A stretch of DNA of 64,000 nt from Sanderia malayensis (taxonomy: Eukaryota > Cnidaria > Scyphozoa > Semaeostomeae > Pelagiidae). The stretch lies in NCBI GenBank assembly GCA_013076295.1, contig RQOL01000521.1, positions 186,001 to 250,000 on the forward strand, given 5' to 3'. Shown piece by piece: positions 39,101-51,800 of the stretch (positions are counted from its first letter, which is position 1; every line of letters starts with the position of its first letter). The position numbers were made by a program, and so were the translations under genes. The notes below the pieces were generated by a model, which had not been told where the DNA came from, did no database searches, and saw nothing but the letters and a program-made list of their open reading frames with translations.

Positions 39101-42100
39101 TCCCACTTTTTCTTTACTTCCCACTTTTGATGACTTCCCATTTTTTCTTGACTTTCCACTTTATCTTGACTTCCCACTTTTTCTTGACTTCCCATCTTCT
39201 CTTGACTGCCCATTTTTAACGACTTCCCACTTTTTCTTCACTTCCCACTTTTTCTTTACTTCCCACCTTCTCTTGACTGCCCAGTTTTAATGACTTGCCA
39301 CTTTTGCTTGATTTCCCACTTTTTCTTGACTGCCCACTTTTTCTTGATTTCCCACATTTGATGACTTCCCACTTTCGGTGACTTCCCACTTTTGATGACT
39401 TCCCATTTTTTCTTGACTTTCCACTTTTTCTTTACTTCTCATTTTCTCCTCACTGCCCAGTTTTAATGACTTCCCACTTTTTCTTGATTTCCCAATTTTG
39501 TTGATTTCCCACTTTGTATGAGTTCCCACTTTTTCTTGACTTCCCACATTTGCTGACTTTCCACTTTTGCTTGATTTCCCACTTTTTCTTGACTGCCCAC
39601 TTTTTCTTGACTTCCCACATTTGATGACTTCCCATTTTTCATGACCTCCAACTTTTCATGACTTCCTACTTTTCATGACTTCCCACTTTCAGTGACTTCC
39701 CACTTTTGATGACTTCCCACGTTTTCTTGTTTTCCCACTTTTGATGACTTCCCACTTTTGATAACTTCCACTTTCGGTGACTTCCAACTTTTGATGACTT
39801 CCCACTTTTTCTTTTTTTCCCACTTTTGATGACCTCCCACTTTTCATGACTTCCCACCTTTGATGATTTCCACGTTAGGTGACTTCAAACTTTTGATGAT
39901 TTCCACGTTAGGTGACTTCAAACTTTGGTAACTTCCAAAGCTTTCTTCACTTCCCCAATTTTTCTTGCCTTCCCATTTTTTCTTCACTGCCCACTTTTAA
40001 GAGTTGCCACTTTTTCTTGATTTCCCGCTTTTTCTTGACTTCCCACTTTTTCTAGACTTCCCACTTTTGATGACTTCCCATGTTTTCTTGACTTTCCACT
40101 TTATCTTGACTTTCCACTTTTTCTTGACTTCCCATCTTCTCTTGACTGCCCAGTTTTAACGGCTTCCGACTTTTTCTTCCCTTCCCACTTTTTCTTTACT
40201 TCTCACCTTCTTTGACTGCCCAGTTTTAATGACTTGCACTTTTGCTTGATTTCCCACTTTTTCTTGACTGCCCACTTTTTCTTGACTTCCCACATTTGAT
40301 GACTTCCATCTTTCATGACCTCCAACTTTTCATGACTTCCCACTTTTCATGACTTCCCACTTTCAGTTACTTCCCACTTTTGATGACTTCCACGTTTTCT
40401 TGTTTTCCCACTTTTGATGACTTCCCACTTTTGATAACTTTCCACTTTCGGTGACTTCCAACTTTTGATGACTTCCCACTTTTTCTTTTTATCCCACTTT
40501 TGATGACCTCCACTTTCATGACTTCCCACTTTTGATGATTTCCACGTTAGGTGACTTCAAACTTTGGTAACTTCCAAAGTTTTCTTCACTTCCCACTTTT
40601 TCTTGACTTCCCATTTTTTCTTCACTGCCCACTTTTAAAGAGTTCCACTTTTCTTGATTTCCCACTTTTTCTTCACTTCCCACTTTTTCTTGACTTCTCA
40701 CTTTTCCTTCACTTTCCAATTTATCTTTATTTCCCACTTTTGATGTTTCCCATTTTTGATGACTTCCCACTTTTTCTTGTAAAACCATTTTTTGTGATTT
40801 CCTACTTTTCATGAGCTCCCACTTTTCTTCACCTCCCACATTTTCTTTACCCCCCACCTTTTCTTGACTGCCCAGTTTTAATGACTTTCCTCTTTTTTGA
40901 ATTCCCACTTTTCTTGACTTCCCACTTTTTCTTTACTTCCCACTTTTGATGACTTCCCATTTTTTCTTGACTTTCCACTTTATCTTGACTTCCCACTTTT
41001 TCTTGACTTCCCATCTTCTCTTGACTGCCCAGTTTTACGACTTCCCCACTTTTTCTTCACTTCCCACTTTTTCTTTACTTCCCACCTTCTCTTGACTGCC
41101 CAGTTTTAATGACTTGCCACTTTTGCTTGATTTCCCACTTTTTCTTGACTGCCCACTTTTCTTGACTTCCCACATTTGATGACTTCCCACTTTCGGTGAC
41201 TTCCCACTTTTGATGACTTCCCATTTTTTCTTGACTTTCCACTTTTTCTTTACTTTCTCATTTCTCCTCACTGCCCAGTTTTAATGACTTCCCACTTTTT
41301 CTTGATTTCCCATTTTTGTTGATTTCCCAATTTGTATGAGTTCCCACTTTTTCTTGACTTCCCACATTTGCTGACTTTCCACTTTTGCTTGATTTCCCAC
41401 TTTTTCTTGACTGCCCACTTTTTCTTGACTTCCCACATTTGATGACTTCCCATTTTTCATGACCTCCAACTTTCATGACTTCCCACTTTTCATGACTTCC
41501 CACTTTCAGTGACTTCCCACTTTTGATGACTTCCCACGTTTTCTTGTTTTCCCATTTTTGATGACTTCCCACTTTTGATAACTTCCCACTTCGTGACTTC
41601 CAACTTTTGATGACTTCCCACTTTTTCTTTTTTTCCCACTTTTGATGACCTCCCACTTTTAATGACTTCCCACTTTTGATGATTTCCACGTTAGGTGACT
41701 TCAAACTTTGGTAACTTCCAAGTTTTCTTCACTTCCCACATTTTCTTGACTTCCCATTTTTTCTTCACTGCCCACTATTAAAGAGTTCCCACTTTTTCTT
41801 GATTTTCCACTTTTTATTCACTTCCCACTTTTTCTTGACTTCCCACTTTTCCTTCACTTTCCACTCTATCTTTATTTCCCACTTTTGATGATTCCCATTT
41901 TTGGTGACTTCCACTTTTTTCTTGTAATCCCATTATTTGTGACTTCCTACTTTTCACGAATTCCCACTTTTTCTTCACCTCCCACATTTTCTTTACCCCC
42001 CACATTCTCTTGACTGCCCAGTTTTAATGACTTTCCTCTTTTTTGATTTCCCACTTTTTCTGACTTCCCACTTTTTCTTCACTTCCCACTTTTGATGATT

Positions 42101-45100
42101 TTTAACTTTTGATGGGTTCCATTCTTCTTGACTTCCCATTTTTCTTTGACTCCCACATTTGACGACTTCCCACTATTCATGACTTCCACTTTTTCTTAAC
42201 TTCCCACTTTTGATGATTCCCAATTTAGATGACTTCCACTTTAATGACTTCCGACTTTTGATGACTTCCACTTTTTCTTGAAATGCCGTTTTGGATGACT
42301 TCCCCACTTTTCATGAGTTCCCACTTTTTCTTCACTTAACACTTTTTCTTTACTTCCCATCTTCTCTTGACTGCCCAGTTTTAATGACTTCCCACTTTTG
42401 CATGATTTCCCACTTTTGACGACTTCCACCTTTCGGTGACTTCGCAGTTTTGATGACCTCCGTCTCTATCATGACTTTCCTTTTTTTCTTTACTTCTTCA
42501 TCTTCTCTAGACTGCCCAGTTTTAAGGACTTCCCACTTTTGCTTGATTTCCCACTTTTTCTTGACTTCCCACTTTTTCCTGACTTCCCACTTTTGATGAT
42601 TTTCAACTTTTGATGGCTTTCCACTTCTTTATAAACTTCCAATTTTTTTCGTCACTTCCCACATTTGATGACTTCCCATATTTGATGACTTCCCACTTTT
42701 CTTGACTTTCGACTTTATCTTGACTTCCCACTTTTTCTTGACTTCCCATCTTCTCTTGACTGCCCAGTTTTTATGACTTCCCACTTTTTCTTGATTTTCC
42801 AACTTTTGCTTGATTTCCCACTTTTTCTTGACTTCCCACTTTTTTCCTGACTTCCCACTTTTTCTTGACTTCCCACTTTGCCTTGACTTCCCACTTTTTC
42901 TTGTCTTCCCAACTTTTGATGACTTCCCACTTTTTCTTGACTTCCATTTTTTCTTGACTTCCCACTTTTGATGACTCCCAACTTTTGATGATTTCCAACT
43001 TGTTTTTACCTTCCCATTTTTGATGACTTCCCACTTTCAGTGACTTCCCACTTTTAATGACTTCCCACGTTTTCTTGTTTTCCCACTTTCGGTGACTTCC
43101 CACTTTTGATAACTTCCCACTTTCGATTGACTTCCAACTTTTGATGACTTCCCACTTTTTTTCCCACTTTTGATGACCTCCCACTTTCGTGACTTCCCAC
43201 TTTTGATGATTTCCACGTTAGGTGACTTCAAACTTTGGTAACTTCCAAAGCTTTATTCACTTCCCAATTTTTCTTCCCTTCCCACTTTTTCTTTACTTCT
43301 CACCTTCTTTGACTGCCCAGTTTTTAATGACTTGCCACTTTTGCTTGATTTCCCATTTTTCTTGACTGCCCACTTTTTCTTGACTTCCCACATTTGATGA
43401 CTTCCCATCTTTCATGACCTCCAACTTTTCATGACTTCCCACTTTTCATGACTTCCCACTTTCAGTGACTTCCCCACTTTTGATGATCCCACGTTTTCTT
43501 GTTTTCCCACTTTGATGACTTCCACTTTGATAACTTCCCACTTTCGGTGACTTCAACTTTTGATGACTTCCCACTTTTTCTTTTTTCCCATTTTGATGAC
43601 CTCCCACTTTCATGACTTCCCACTTTTGATGATTTCCACGTTAGGTGACTTCAAACTTTGGTAACTTCCAAAGTTTCTTCACTTCCCACTTTTTCTTGAC
43701 TTCCCATTTTTTCTTCACTGCCCACTTTTAAAGAGTTCCCACTTTTTCTTGATTTCCCACTTTTTCTTCACTTCCCACTTTTTCTTGACTTCTCACTTTT
43801 CCTTCACTTTCCACTTTATCTTTATTTCCCACTTTTGATGTTTCCATTTTTGATGACTTCCCACTTTTTCTTCTAAAACCATTTTTTGTGATTTCCTACT
43901 TTTCATGAGCTCCCACTTTTTCTTCACCTCCCACATTTTCTTTACCCCCACCTTCTCTTGACTGCCCAGTTTTAATGACTGTCCTCTTTTTTTGAATTCC
44001 CACTTTTCTTGACTTCCCACTTTTCTTTACTTCCCACTTTTGATGACTTCCCACTTTTCCTTCACTTTCCACTTTATCTTTATTTCCCACTTTTGATGTT
44101 TCCCATTTTTTGATGACTTCCCACTTTTCTTGTAAAACCATTTTTTGTGATTTCCTACTTTTCATGAGCTCCCACTTTTTCTTCACCTCCCACATTTTCT
44201 TTACCCCCCACCTTCTCTTGACTGCCCAGTTTTAATGACTTTCCTCTTTTTTTGAATTCCCAATTTTCTTGACTTCCCACTTTTTCTTTACTTCCCACTT
44301 TTGATGACTTCCCATCTTCTCTTGACTGCCCAGTTTTAACGACTTCCCACTTTTTCTTCACTTCCCACTTTTTCTTTACTTCCCACCTTCTCTTGACTGC
44401 CCAGTTTTAATGACTTGCCACTTTTGCTTGATTTCCCACTTTTTCTTGCTGCCCACTTTTTCTTGACTTCCCACATTTTGAGACTTCCACTTCGTGACTT
44501 CCCACTTTCATGACTTCCCATTTTTTCTTGACTTTCCACTTTTTCTTTACTTCTCATTTTCTCCTCACGGCCCAGTTTTAATGACTTCCCACTTTTTCTT
44601 GTTTCCCATTTTTGTTGATTTCTCACTTTGTATGAGTTCCCACTTTTTCTTGACTTCCCACATTTGCTGACTTTCCACTTTGCTTGATTTCCACTTTTTC
44701 TTGACTGCCCACTTTTTCTTGACTTCCCACATTTGATGACTTCCCATTTTTCATGACCTCCAACTTTTCATGACTTCCCACTTTTCATGACTTCCCACTT
44801 TCAGTGAATTCCCACTTTTGATGACTTCCCACGTTTTCTTGTTTTCCCACTTTTGACGACTTCCCACTTTTGATAACTTCCCACTTTCGGTGACTTCCAA
44901 CTTTTGATGACTTCCCACTTTTTCTTTTTTTCCCACTTTTGATGACCTCCCACTTTTCATGACTTCCCACTTTTGATGATTTCCACGTTAGTGACTTCAA
45001 ACTTTGGTAACTTCCAAAGTTTTCTTCACTTCCCACTTTTTCTTGACTTCCCATTTTTTCTTCACTGCCCACTATTAAAGAGTTCCCACTTTTTCTTGAT

Positions 45101-46556
45101 TTCCACTTTTCTTCACTTCCCACTTTTTCTTGACTTCCCACTTTTCCTTCACTTTCCACTCTATCTTTATTTCCCACTTTCGATGATTCCCATTTTTGGT
45201 GACTTCCCACTTTTTCTGTAATCCCATTATTTGTGACTTCCTACTTTTCACGAATTCCCACTTTTCTTCACCTCCCACATTTTCTTTACCTCCCACCTTC
45301 TCTTGACTGCCCAGTTTTAATGACTTTCCTCTTTTTTTGATTTCCCACTTTTCTTGACTTCCCACTTTTTCTTCACTTCCCACTTTTGATGATTTTAACT
45401 TTTGATGGCTTCCCATTTCTTCTTGACTTCCCATTTTTTCTTGACTTCCCACATTTGACGACTTCCCACTATTCATGACTTCCCACTTTTCTTAACTTCC
45501 CACTTTTGATGATTCCCAATTTAGATGACTTCCCTCTTTAATGACTTCCGACTTTGATGACTTCCCACCTTTTTTGAAATGCCGTTTTGGATGACTTCCC
45601 ACTTTCATGAGTTCCCACTTTTTCTTCACTTAACACTTTTTCTTTACTTCCCATCTTCTCTGACTGCCCAGTTTTAATGACTTCCCACTTTTGCTTGATT
45701 TCCCACTTTTGATGACTTCACCTTTCGGTGACTTCGCACTTTTGATGACCTCCGACTCTATCATGACTTTCCTTTTTTTCTTTAGTTCTCATCTTCTCTA
45801 GACTGCCCAGTTTTAAGGACTTCCCACTTTTGCTTGATTTCCCACTTTTTCTTGACTTCCCACTTTTTCCTGACTTCCCACTTTTGTTGATTTTCAACTT
45901 TTGATGGCTTTCCACTTCCTTTATAACTTCCAATTTTTCGTCACTTCCCACATTTGATGACTTCCCATATTTGATGACTTCCCACTTTTCTTGACTTTCG
46001 ACTTTATCTTGACTTCCCACTTTTTCTTGACTGCCCATCTTCTCTTGACTGCCCAGTTTTAATGACTTTCCCACTTTTTCTTGATTTTCCAACTTTTGCT
46101 TGATTTCCCACTTTTTCTTGACTTCCCACTTTTTCTGACTTCCCACTTTTTCGTGACTTCCCACTTTTACTTGACTTCCCACTTTTTCTTGTCTTCCCAA
46201 CTTTTGATGACTTCCCACTTTTTCTTGACTTCCCGTTTTTTCTTGACTTCCCACTTTTGATGACTCCCAACTTTTGATGGCTTTCCACTTCTTTATAACT
46301 TCCAATTTTTTCGTCACTTCCCACATTTGATGACTTCCCACTTTTGGTGACTTCCCACGTTTGATGACTTCCAACTTATGTTGACTTCCCACTTATTCTT
46401 GGCTTCCCATTTTTCTTCACCGCCCACTTTAATGACTTCCAACTTTTGATGACTTGCCACTTTTCTTGAAAACCCATTTTTTGTGACTTCCCACTTTTCG
46501 TGAGTTCCCACTTTTTCTTCACTTCCCACTTTTTCTTTACTTCCCATCTTCTCTTG
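36147..46556. repeat. S super-repeat, second copy (S2, 10,410 bp)
   Basis: Aligns to S1 at offsets of 11,233, then 11,589-11,591, 11,086 and 10,435-10,410 as each S1-specific indel is passed. It aligns to S3 at offset ~10,410. S2 and S3 share variants absent from S1, including CCGTCTCTATC for CCGACTCTATC, TTTTATTCAC for TTTTCTTCAC, and absence of the 502- and 246-bp duplications. They are therefore the closer pair. The part from ~39,950 onward has many single-base losses. Intact hairpins lie at 38,735, 40,559, 43,653 and 44,999. The copy at 41,703 has lost one A from its right arm. Confidence 0.87.
37310..37665. repeat. 356-bp segment present in S2 and S3, deleted from S1
   Basis: In S1 the order runs from a TGGTGAC unit near 26,060 directly to TTCTTGACTTTCGAC, while S2 inserts about 356 bp beginning TTGAAATCCC. 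Offset rises from 11,233 to 11,589 across the point. S3 keeps the segment at ~47,700-48,060. It contains left-HOR-type units (the CTTTAATGAATTCC variant). Confidence 0.8.
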
Positions 46557-48800
46557 ACTGCCAGTTTTAATGACTTCCTCTTTTTTTGATTTCCCACTTT
46601 TTCTTGACTTGCCACTTTTTCCTGACTTCCCACTCTTGATGACTTCCCACTTTTCTTGACTTTCCACTTTATCTTGACTTCCCACTTTCTTGACTTCCCA
46701 TCTTCTCTTGACTGCCCAGTTTTAATGACTTCCCACTTTTTCTTGATTTTCCACTTTTTCTTCACTTCCCACTTTTTCTTGACTTCCACTTTTTCTTGAC
46801 TTCCCACATTTTGATGACTTCCCACTTTCATGACTTCCCGCTTTTTCCTGATCTCCCACGTTTGATGACTTCCACCTTTTGATTACTTCCCAGTTTTCAT
46901 GAGTTGCCACTTTTTCTTCATCTCCCACATTTCTCTACTTCCCACCTTCACTTGACTGCCCAGTTTTAATGACTTTCCTCTTTTTTTGATTTCCACTCTT
47001 TTCTTGACTTCCCACTTTTGACGACTTCCCACTTTTCTTGACTTTCGACTTTATCTTGACTTCCCACTTTTCTTGACTTCCCATCTTCTCTTGACTGCCC
47101 AGTTTTAATGACTTCCACTCTTTCTTGATTTTCCAACTTTTGCTTGATTTCCCACTTTTTCTTGACTTCCCACTTTTTCTTGACTTCCTAATTTTTCTTG
47201 ACTTCCCACTTTGCCTTGACTTCCCACTTTTTCTTGACTTCCCAACTTTTGATGACTTTCCCCCTTTTTCTTGACTTCCCATTTTTTCTTGGACTTCCCA
47301 CTTTTGATGACTCCAACTTCTGATGATTTCCAACTTGTTTTTACCTTCCCACTTTTGATGACTTCCCACGTTTTCTTGTTTTCCCACTTTTGATGACTTC
47401 CCACTTTTCATGACTTCCCACTTTTGATAGCTTCCCACTTTCGGTGACTTCCCACTTTTGATGATTTCCCACGTTAGGTGACTTCAAACTTTGGTAACTT
47501 CCAAAGCTTTCTTCACTTCCCAATTTTTCTTGCCTTCCCATTTTTTCTTCACTGCCCCTTTTTTTGATTTCCACATTTTCTTCACTTCCCACACTTTCTT
47601 GACTTCACACGTTTCCTTGACTTTCACTTTATCTTTACTTGCCCCTTTTTCATTATTTCCCACTTTGGATGATTCCCATTTTTGGTGACTTCCCACTTTT
47701 TCTTGAAATCCCATTTTTGTTGATTTCCCACATTTTATAAGTTGCCACTTTTTCTTCACTTCCCATCTTCTCTTGACTGTCCAGTTTTAATGACTTCCAA
47801 CTTTTGCTTGGTTTCCCACTTTTTCTTGACTTCCCACTTTTTCTTTACTTCCCACTTTTGATGATTACCAATTTTGATGACTTCCCATTTTTGATGACTC
47901 CCACTTTTGGTGACTCCCACTTTCGATCACTTCCCACTTTTTCTTGTTTTCCCACTTTAATGAATTCCAACTTTTGATGGACTTCCACGTTTTCTTAAAA
48001 TCCCATTTTCGGTGACTTCCCACTTGACTTCCCATATTCGATGACTTCCCACTTTTCTTGACTTTCGACTTTATCTTGACTTCCCACTTTTTCTTGACTT
48101 CCCATCTTCTCTTGACTGCCCAGTTTTAATGACTTCCCACTTTTTCTTGATTTCCAACTTTTGCTTGATTTCCCACTTTTTCTTGACTTCCCACTTTTTC
48201 CTGACTTCCACTTTTTCTTGACTTCCCACTTTGCCTTGACTTCCCACTTTTCTTGTCTTCCCAACTTTTGATGACTTCCCACTTTTTCTTGACTTCCCAT
48301 TTTTCTTGACTTCCCATTTTGATGACTCCCAACTTTTGATGATTTCCAACTTGTTTTTACCTTCCCACTTTTGATGACTTCCCACTTTCAGTGACTTCCA
48401 ACTTTAATGACTTCCCACGTTTTCTTGTTTTCCCACTTTTGATGACTTCCCACTTTTTCTTCTTTTCCCACTTTTGATCACCTCCCACTTTTCATAAACT
48501 TCCCACTTTTGATGATTTCCACGTTAGGTGACTTCAAACTTTGGTAACTTCAAAAGTTTTCTTCACTTCCACTTTTTCTTGACTTCCCACATTTGATGAC
48601 TTCCCACTTTTCTAGACTTCCCACTTTTGATGACTTCCCATGTTTTCTTGACTTTCCACTTTATCTTGACTTTCCACTTTTTCTTGACTTCCCATCTTCT
48701 CTTGACTGCCCAGTTTTAACGGCTTCCGACTTTTTCTTCCCTTCCCACTTTTCTTTACTTCTCACCTTCTTTGACTGCCCAGTTTTAATGACTTGCCACT
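39950..48800. other. Patch rich in single-base losses (probable low consensus quality)
   Basis: Compared with the matching parts of S1 and S3, C or T runs are repeatedly one base short: GACTTGCACTTTT at ~40,232, GACTTCCATCTTTC at ~40,306, CCTCCACTTTCATGAC at ~40,510 and CACGTTAGTGAC at ~44,986. A few runs are one base long (CTTCCCCAATTT at ~39,950). The S2-to-S3 offset is flat (10,387-10,388) from 38,735 to 40,559. It then climbs through 10,394, 10,411 and 10,424 to 10,436, and falls by 23 across 46,557-49,122 where S3 is inside the patch. That is roughly 70 net bases in ~8.5 kb. Milder examples continue to ~52,730. Confidence 0.8.
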
Positions 48801-51800
48801 TTTGCTTGATTTCCACTTTTTCTTGACTGCCCACTTTTTCTTGACTTCCCACATTTGATGACTTCCCATCTTTCATGACCTCCAACTTTTCATGACTTCC
48901 CACTTTTCATGACTTCCCACTTTCAGTGACTTCCCACTTTTGATGACTTCCCACGTTTTCTTGTTTTCCCACTTTTGATGACTTCCCACTTTTGATAACT
49001 TCCCACTTTCGGTGACTTCCAACTTTTGATGACTTCCCACTTTTTCTTTTTTTCCCACTTTTGATGACCTCCCACTTTTCATGACTTCCCACTTTTGATG
49101 ATTTCCACGTTAGTTGACTTCAAACTTTGGTAACTTCCAAAGTTTTCTTCACTTCCCACTTTTTCTTGACTTCCCATTTTTTTTTCACTGCCCACTTTTA
49201 AAGAGTTCCCACTTTTTCTTGATTTCCCACTTTTTCTTCACTTCCCACTTTTTCTTGACTTCTCACTTTTCCTTCACTTTCCAATTTATCTTTATTTCCC
49301 ACTTTTGATGTTTCCCATTTTTGATGACTTCCCACTTTTTCTTGTAAAACCATTTTTTGTGATTTCCTACTTTTCATGAGCTCCCACTTTTTCTTCACCT
49401 CCCACATTTTCTTTACCCCCCACCTTTTCTTGACTGCCCAGTTTTAATGACTTTCCTCTTTTTTTGAATTCCCACTTTTCTTGACTTCCCACTTTTTCTT
49501 TACTTCCCACTTTGATGACTTCCCATTTTTCTTGACTTTCCACTTTATCTTGACTTCCCACTTTTTCTTGACTTCCCATCTTCTCTTGACTGCCCATTTT
49601 TAACGACTTCCCACTTTTTCTTCACTTCCCACTTTTTCTTTACTTCCCACCTTCTCTTGACTGCCCAGTTTTAATGACTTGCCACTTTTGCTTGATTTCC
49701 CACTTTTTCTTGACTGCCCACTTTTCTTGATTTCCCACATTTGATGACTTCCCACTTTCGGTGACTTCCCACTTTTGATGACTTCCCATTTTTTCTTGAC
49801 TTTCCACTTTTTCTTTACTTCTCATTTTCTCCTCACTGCCCAGTTTTAATGACTTCCCACTTTTTCTTGATTTCCCAATTTTGTTGATTTCCCACTTTGT
49901 ATGAGTTCCCACTTTTTCTTGACTTCCCACATTTGCTGACTTTCCACTTTTGCTTGATTTCCCACTTTTTCTTGACTGCCCACTTTTTCTTGACTTCCCA
50001 CATTTGATGACTTCCCATTTTTCATGACCTCCAACTTTTCATGACTTCCTACTTTTCATGACTTCCCACTTTCAGTGACTTCCCACTTTTGATGACTTCC
50101 CACGTTTTCTTGTTTTCCCACTTTTGATGACTTCCCACTTTTGATAACTTCCCACTTTCGGTGACTTCCAACTTTTGATGACTTCCCACTTTTTCTTTTT
50201 TTCCCACTTTTGATGACCTCCCACTTTTCATGACTTCCCACCTTTGATGATTTCCACGTTAGGTGACTTCAAACTTTTGATGATTTCCACGTTAGGTGAC
50301 TTCAAACTTTGGTAACTTCCAAAGCTTTCTTCACTTCCCAATTTTTCTTGCCTTCCCATTTTTTCTTCACTGCCCACTTTTAAAGAGTTGCCACTTTTTC
50401 TTGATTTCCCGCTTTTTCTTGACTTCCCACTTTTTCTAGACTTCCCACTTTTGATGACTTCCCATGTTTTCTTGACTTTCCACTTTATCTTGACTTTCCA
50501 CTTTTTCTTGACTTCCCATCTTCTCTTGACTGCCCAGTTTTAACGGCTTCCGACTTTTTCTTCCCTTCCCACTTTTCTTTACTTCTCACCTTCTTTGACT
50601 GCCCAGTTTTAATGACTTGCCACTTTTGCTTGATTTCCCACTTTTTCTTGACTGCCCACTTTTTCTTGACTTCCCACATTTGATGACTTCCCATCTTTCA
50701 TGACCTCCAACTTTTCATGACTTCCCACTTTTCATGACTTCCCACTTTCAGTTACTTCCCACTTTTGATGACTTCCCACGTTTTCTTGTTTTCCCACTTT
50801 TGATGACTTCCCACTTTTGATAACTTTCCACTTTCGGTGACTTCCAACTTTTGATGACTTCCCACTTTTTCTTTTTATCCCACTTTTGATGACCTCCCAC
50901 TTTTCATGACTTCCCACTTTTGATGATTTCCACGTTAGGTGACTTCAAACTTTGGTAACTTCCAAAGTTTTCTTCACTTCCCACTTTTTCTTGACTTCCC
51001 ATTTTTTCTTCACTGCCCACTTTTAAAGAGTTCCCACTTTTCTTGATTTCCCACTTTTTCTTCACTTCCCACTTTTTCTTGACTTCTCACTTTTCCTTCA
51101 CTTTCCAATTTATCTTTATTTCCCACTTTTGATGTTTCCCATTTTTGATGACTTCCCACTTTTTCTTGTAAAACCATTTTTTGTGATTTCCTACTTTTCA
51201 TGAGCTCCCACTTTTTCTTCACCTCCCACATTTTCTTTACCCCCCACCTTTTCTTGACTGCCCAGTTTTAATGACTTTCCTCTTTTTTTGAATTCCCACT
51301 TTTCTTGACTTCCCACTTTTTCTTTACTTCCCACTTTTGATGACTTCCCATTTTTTCTTGACTTTCCACTTTATCTTGACTTCCCACTTTTTCTTGACTT
51401 CCCATCTTCTCTTGACTGCCCAGTTTTAACGACTTCCCACTTTTTCTTCACTTCCCACTTTTTCTTTACTTCCCACCTTCTCTTGACTGCCCAGTTTTAA
51501 TGACTTGCCACTTTTGCTTGATTTCCCACTTTTTCTTGACTGCCCACTTTTTCTTGACTTCCCACATTTGATGACTTCCCACTTTCGGTGACTTCCCACT
51601 TTTGATGACTTCCCATTTTTTCTTGACTTTCCACTTTTTCTTTACTTCTCATTTTCTCCTCACTGCCCAGTTTTAATGACTTCCCACTTTTTCTTGATTT
51701 CCCATTTTTGTTGATTTCCCAATTTGTATGAGTTCCCACTTTTTCTTGACTTCCCACATTTGCTGACTTTCCACTTTTGCTTGATTTCCCACTTTTTCTT

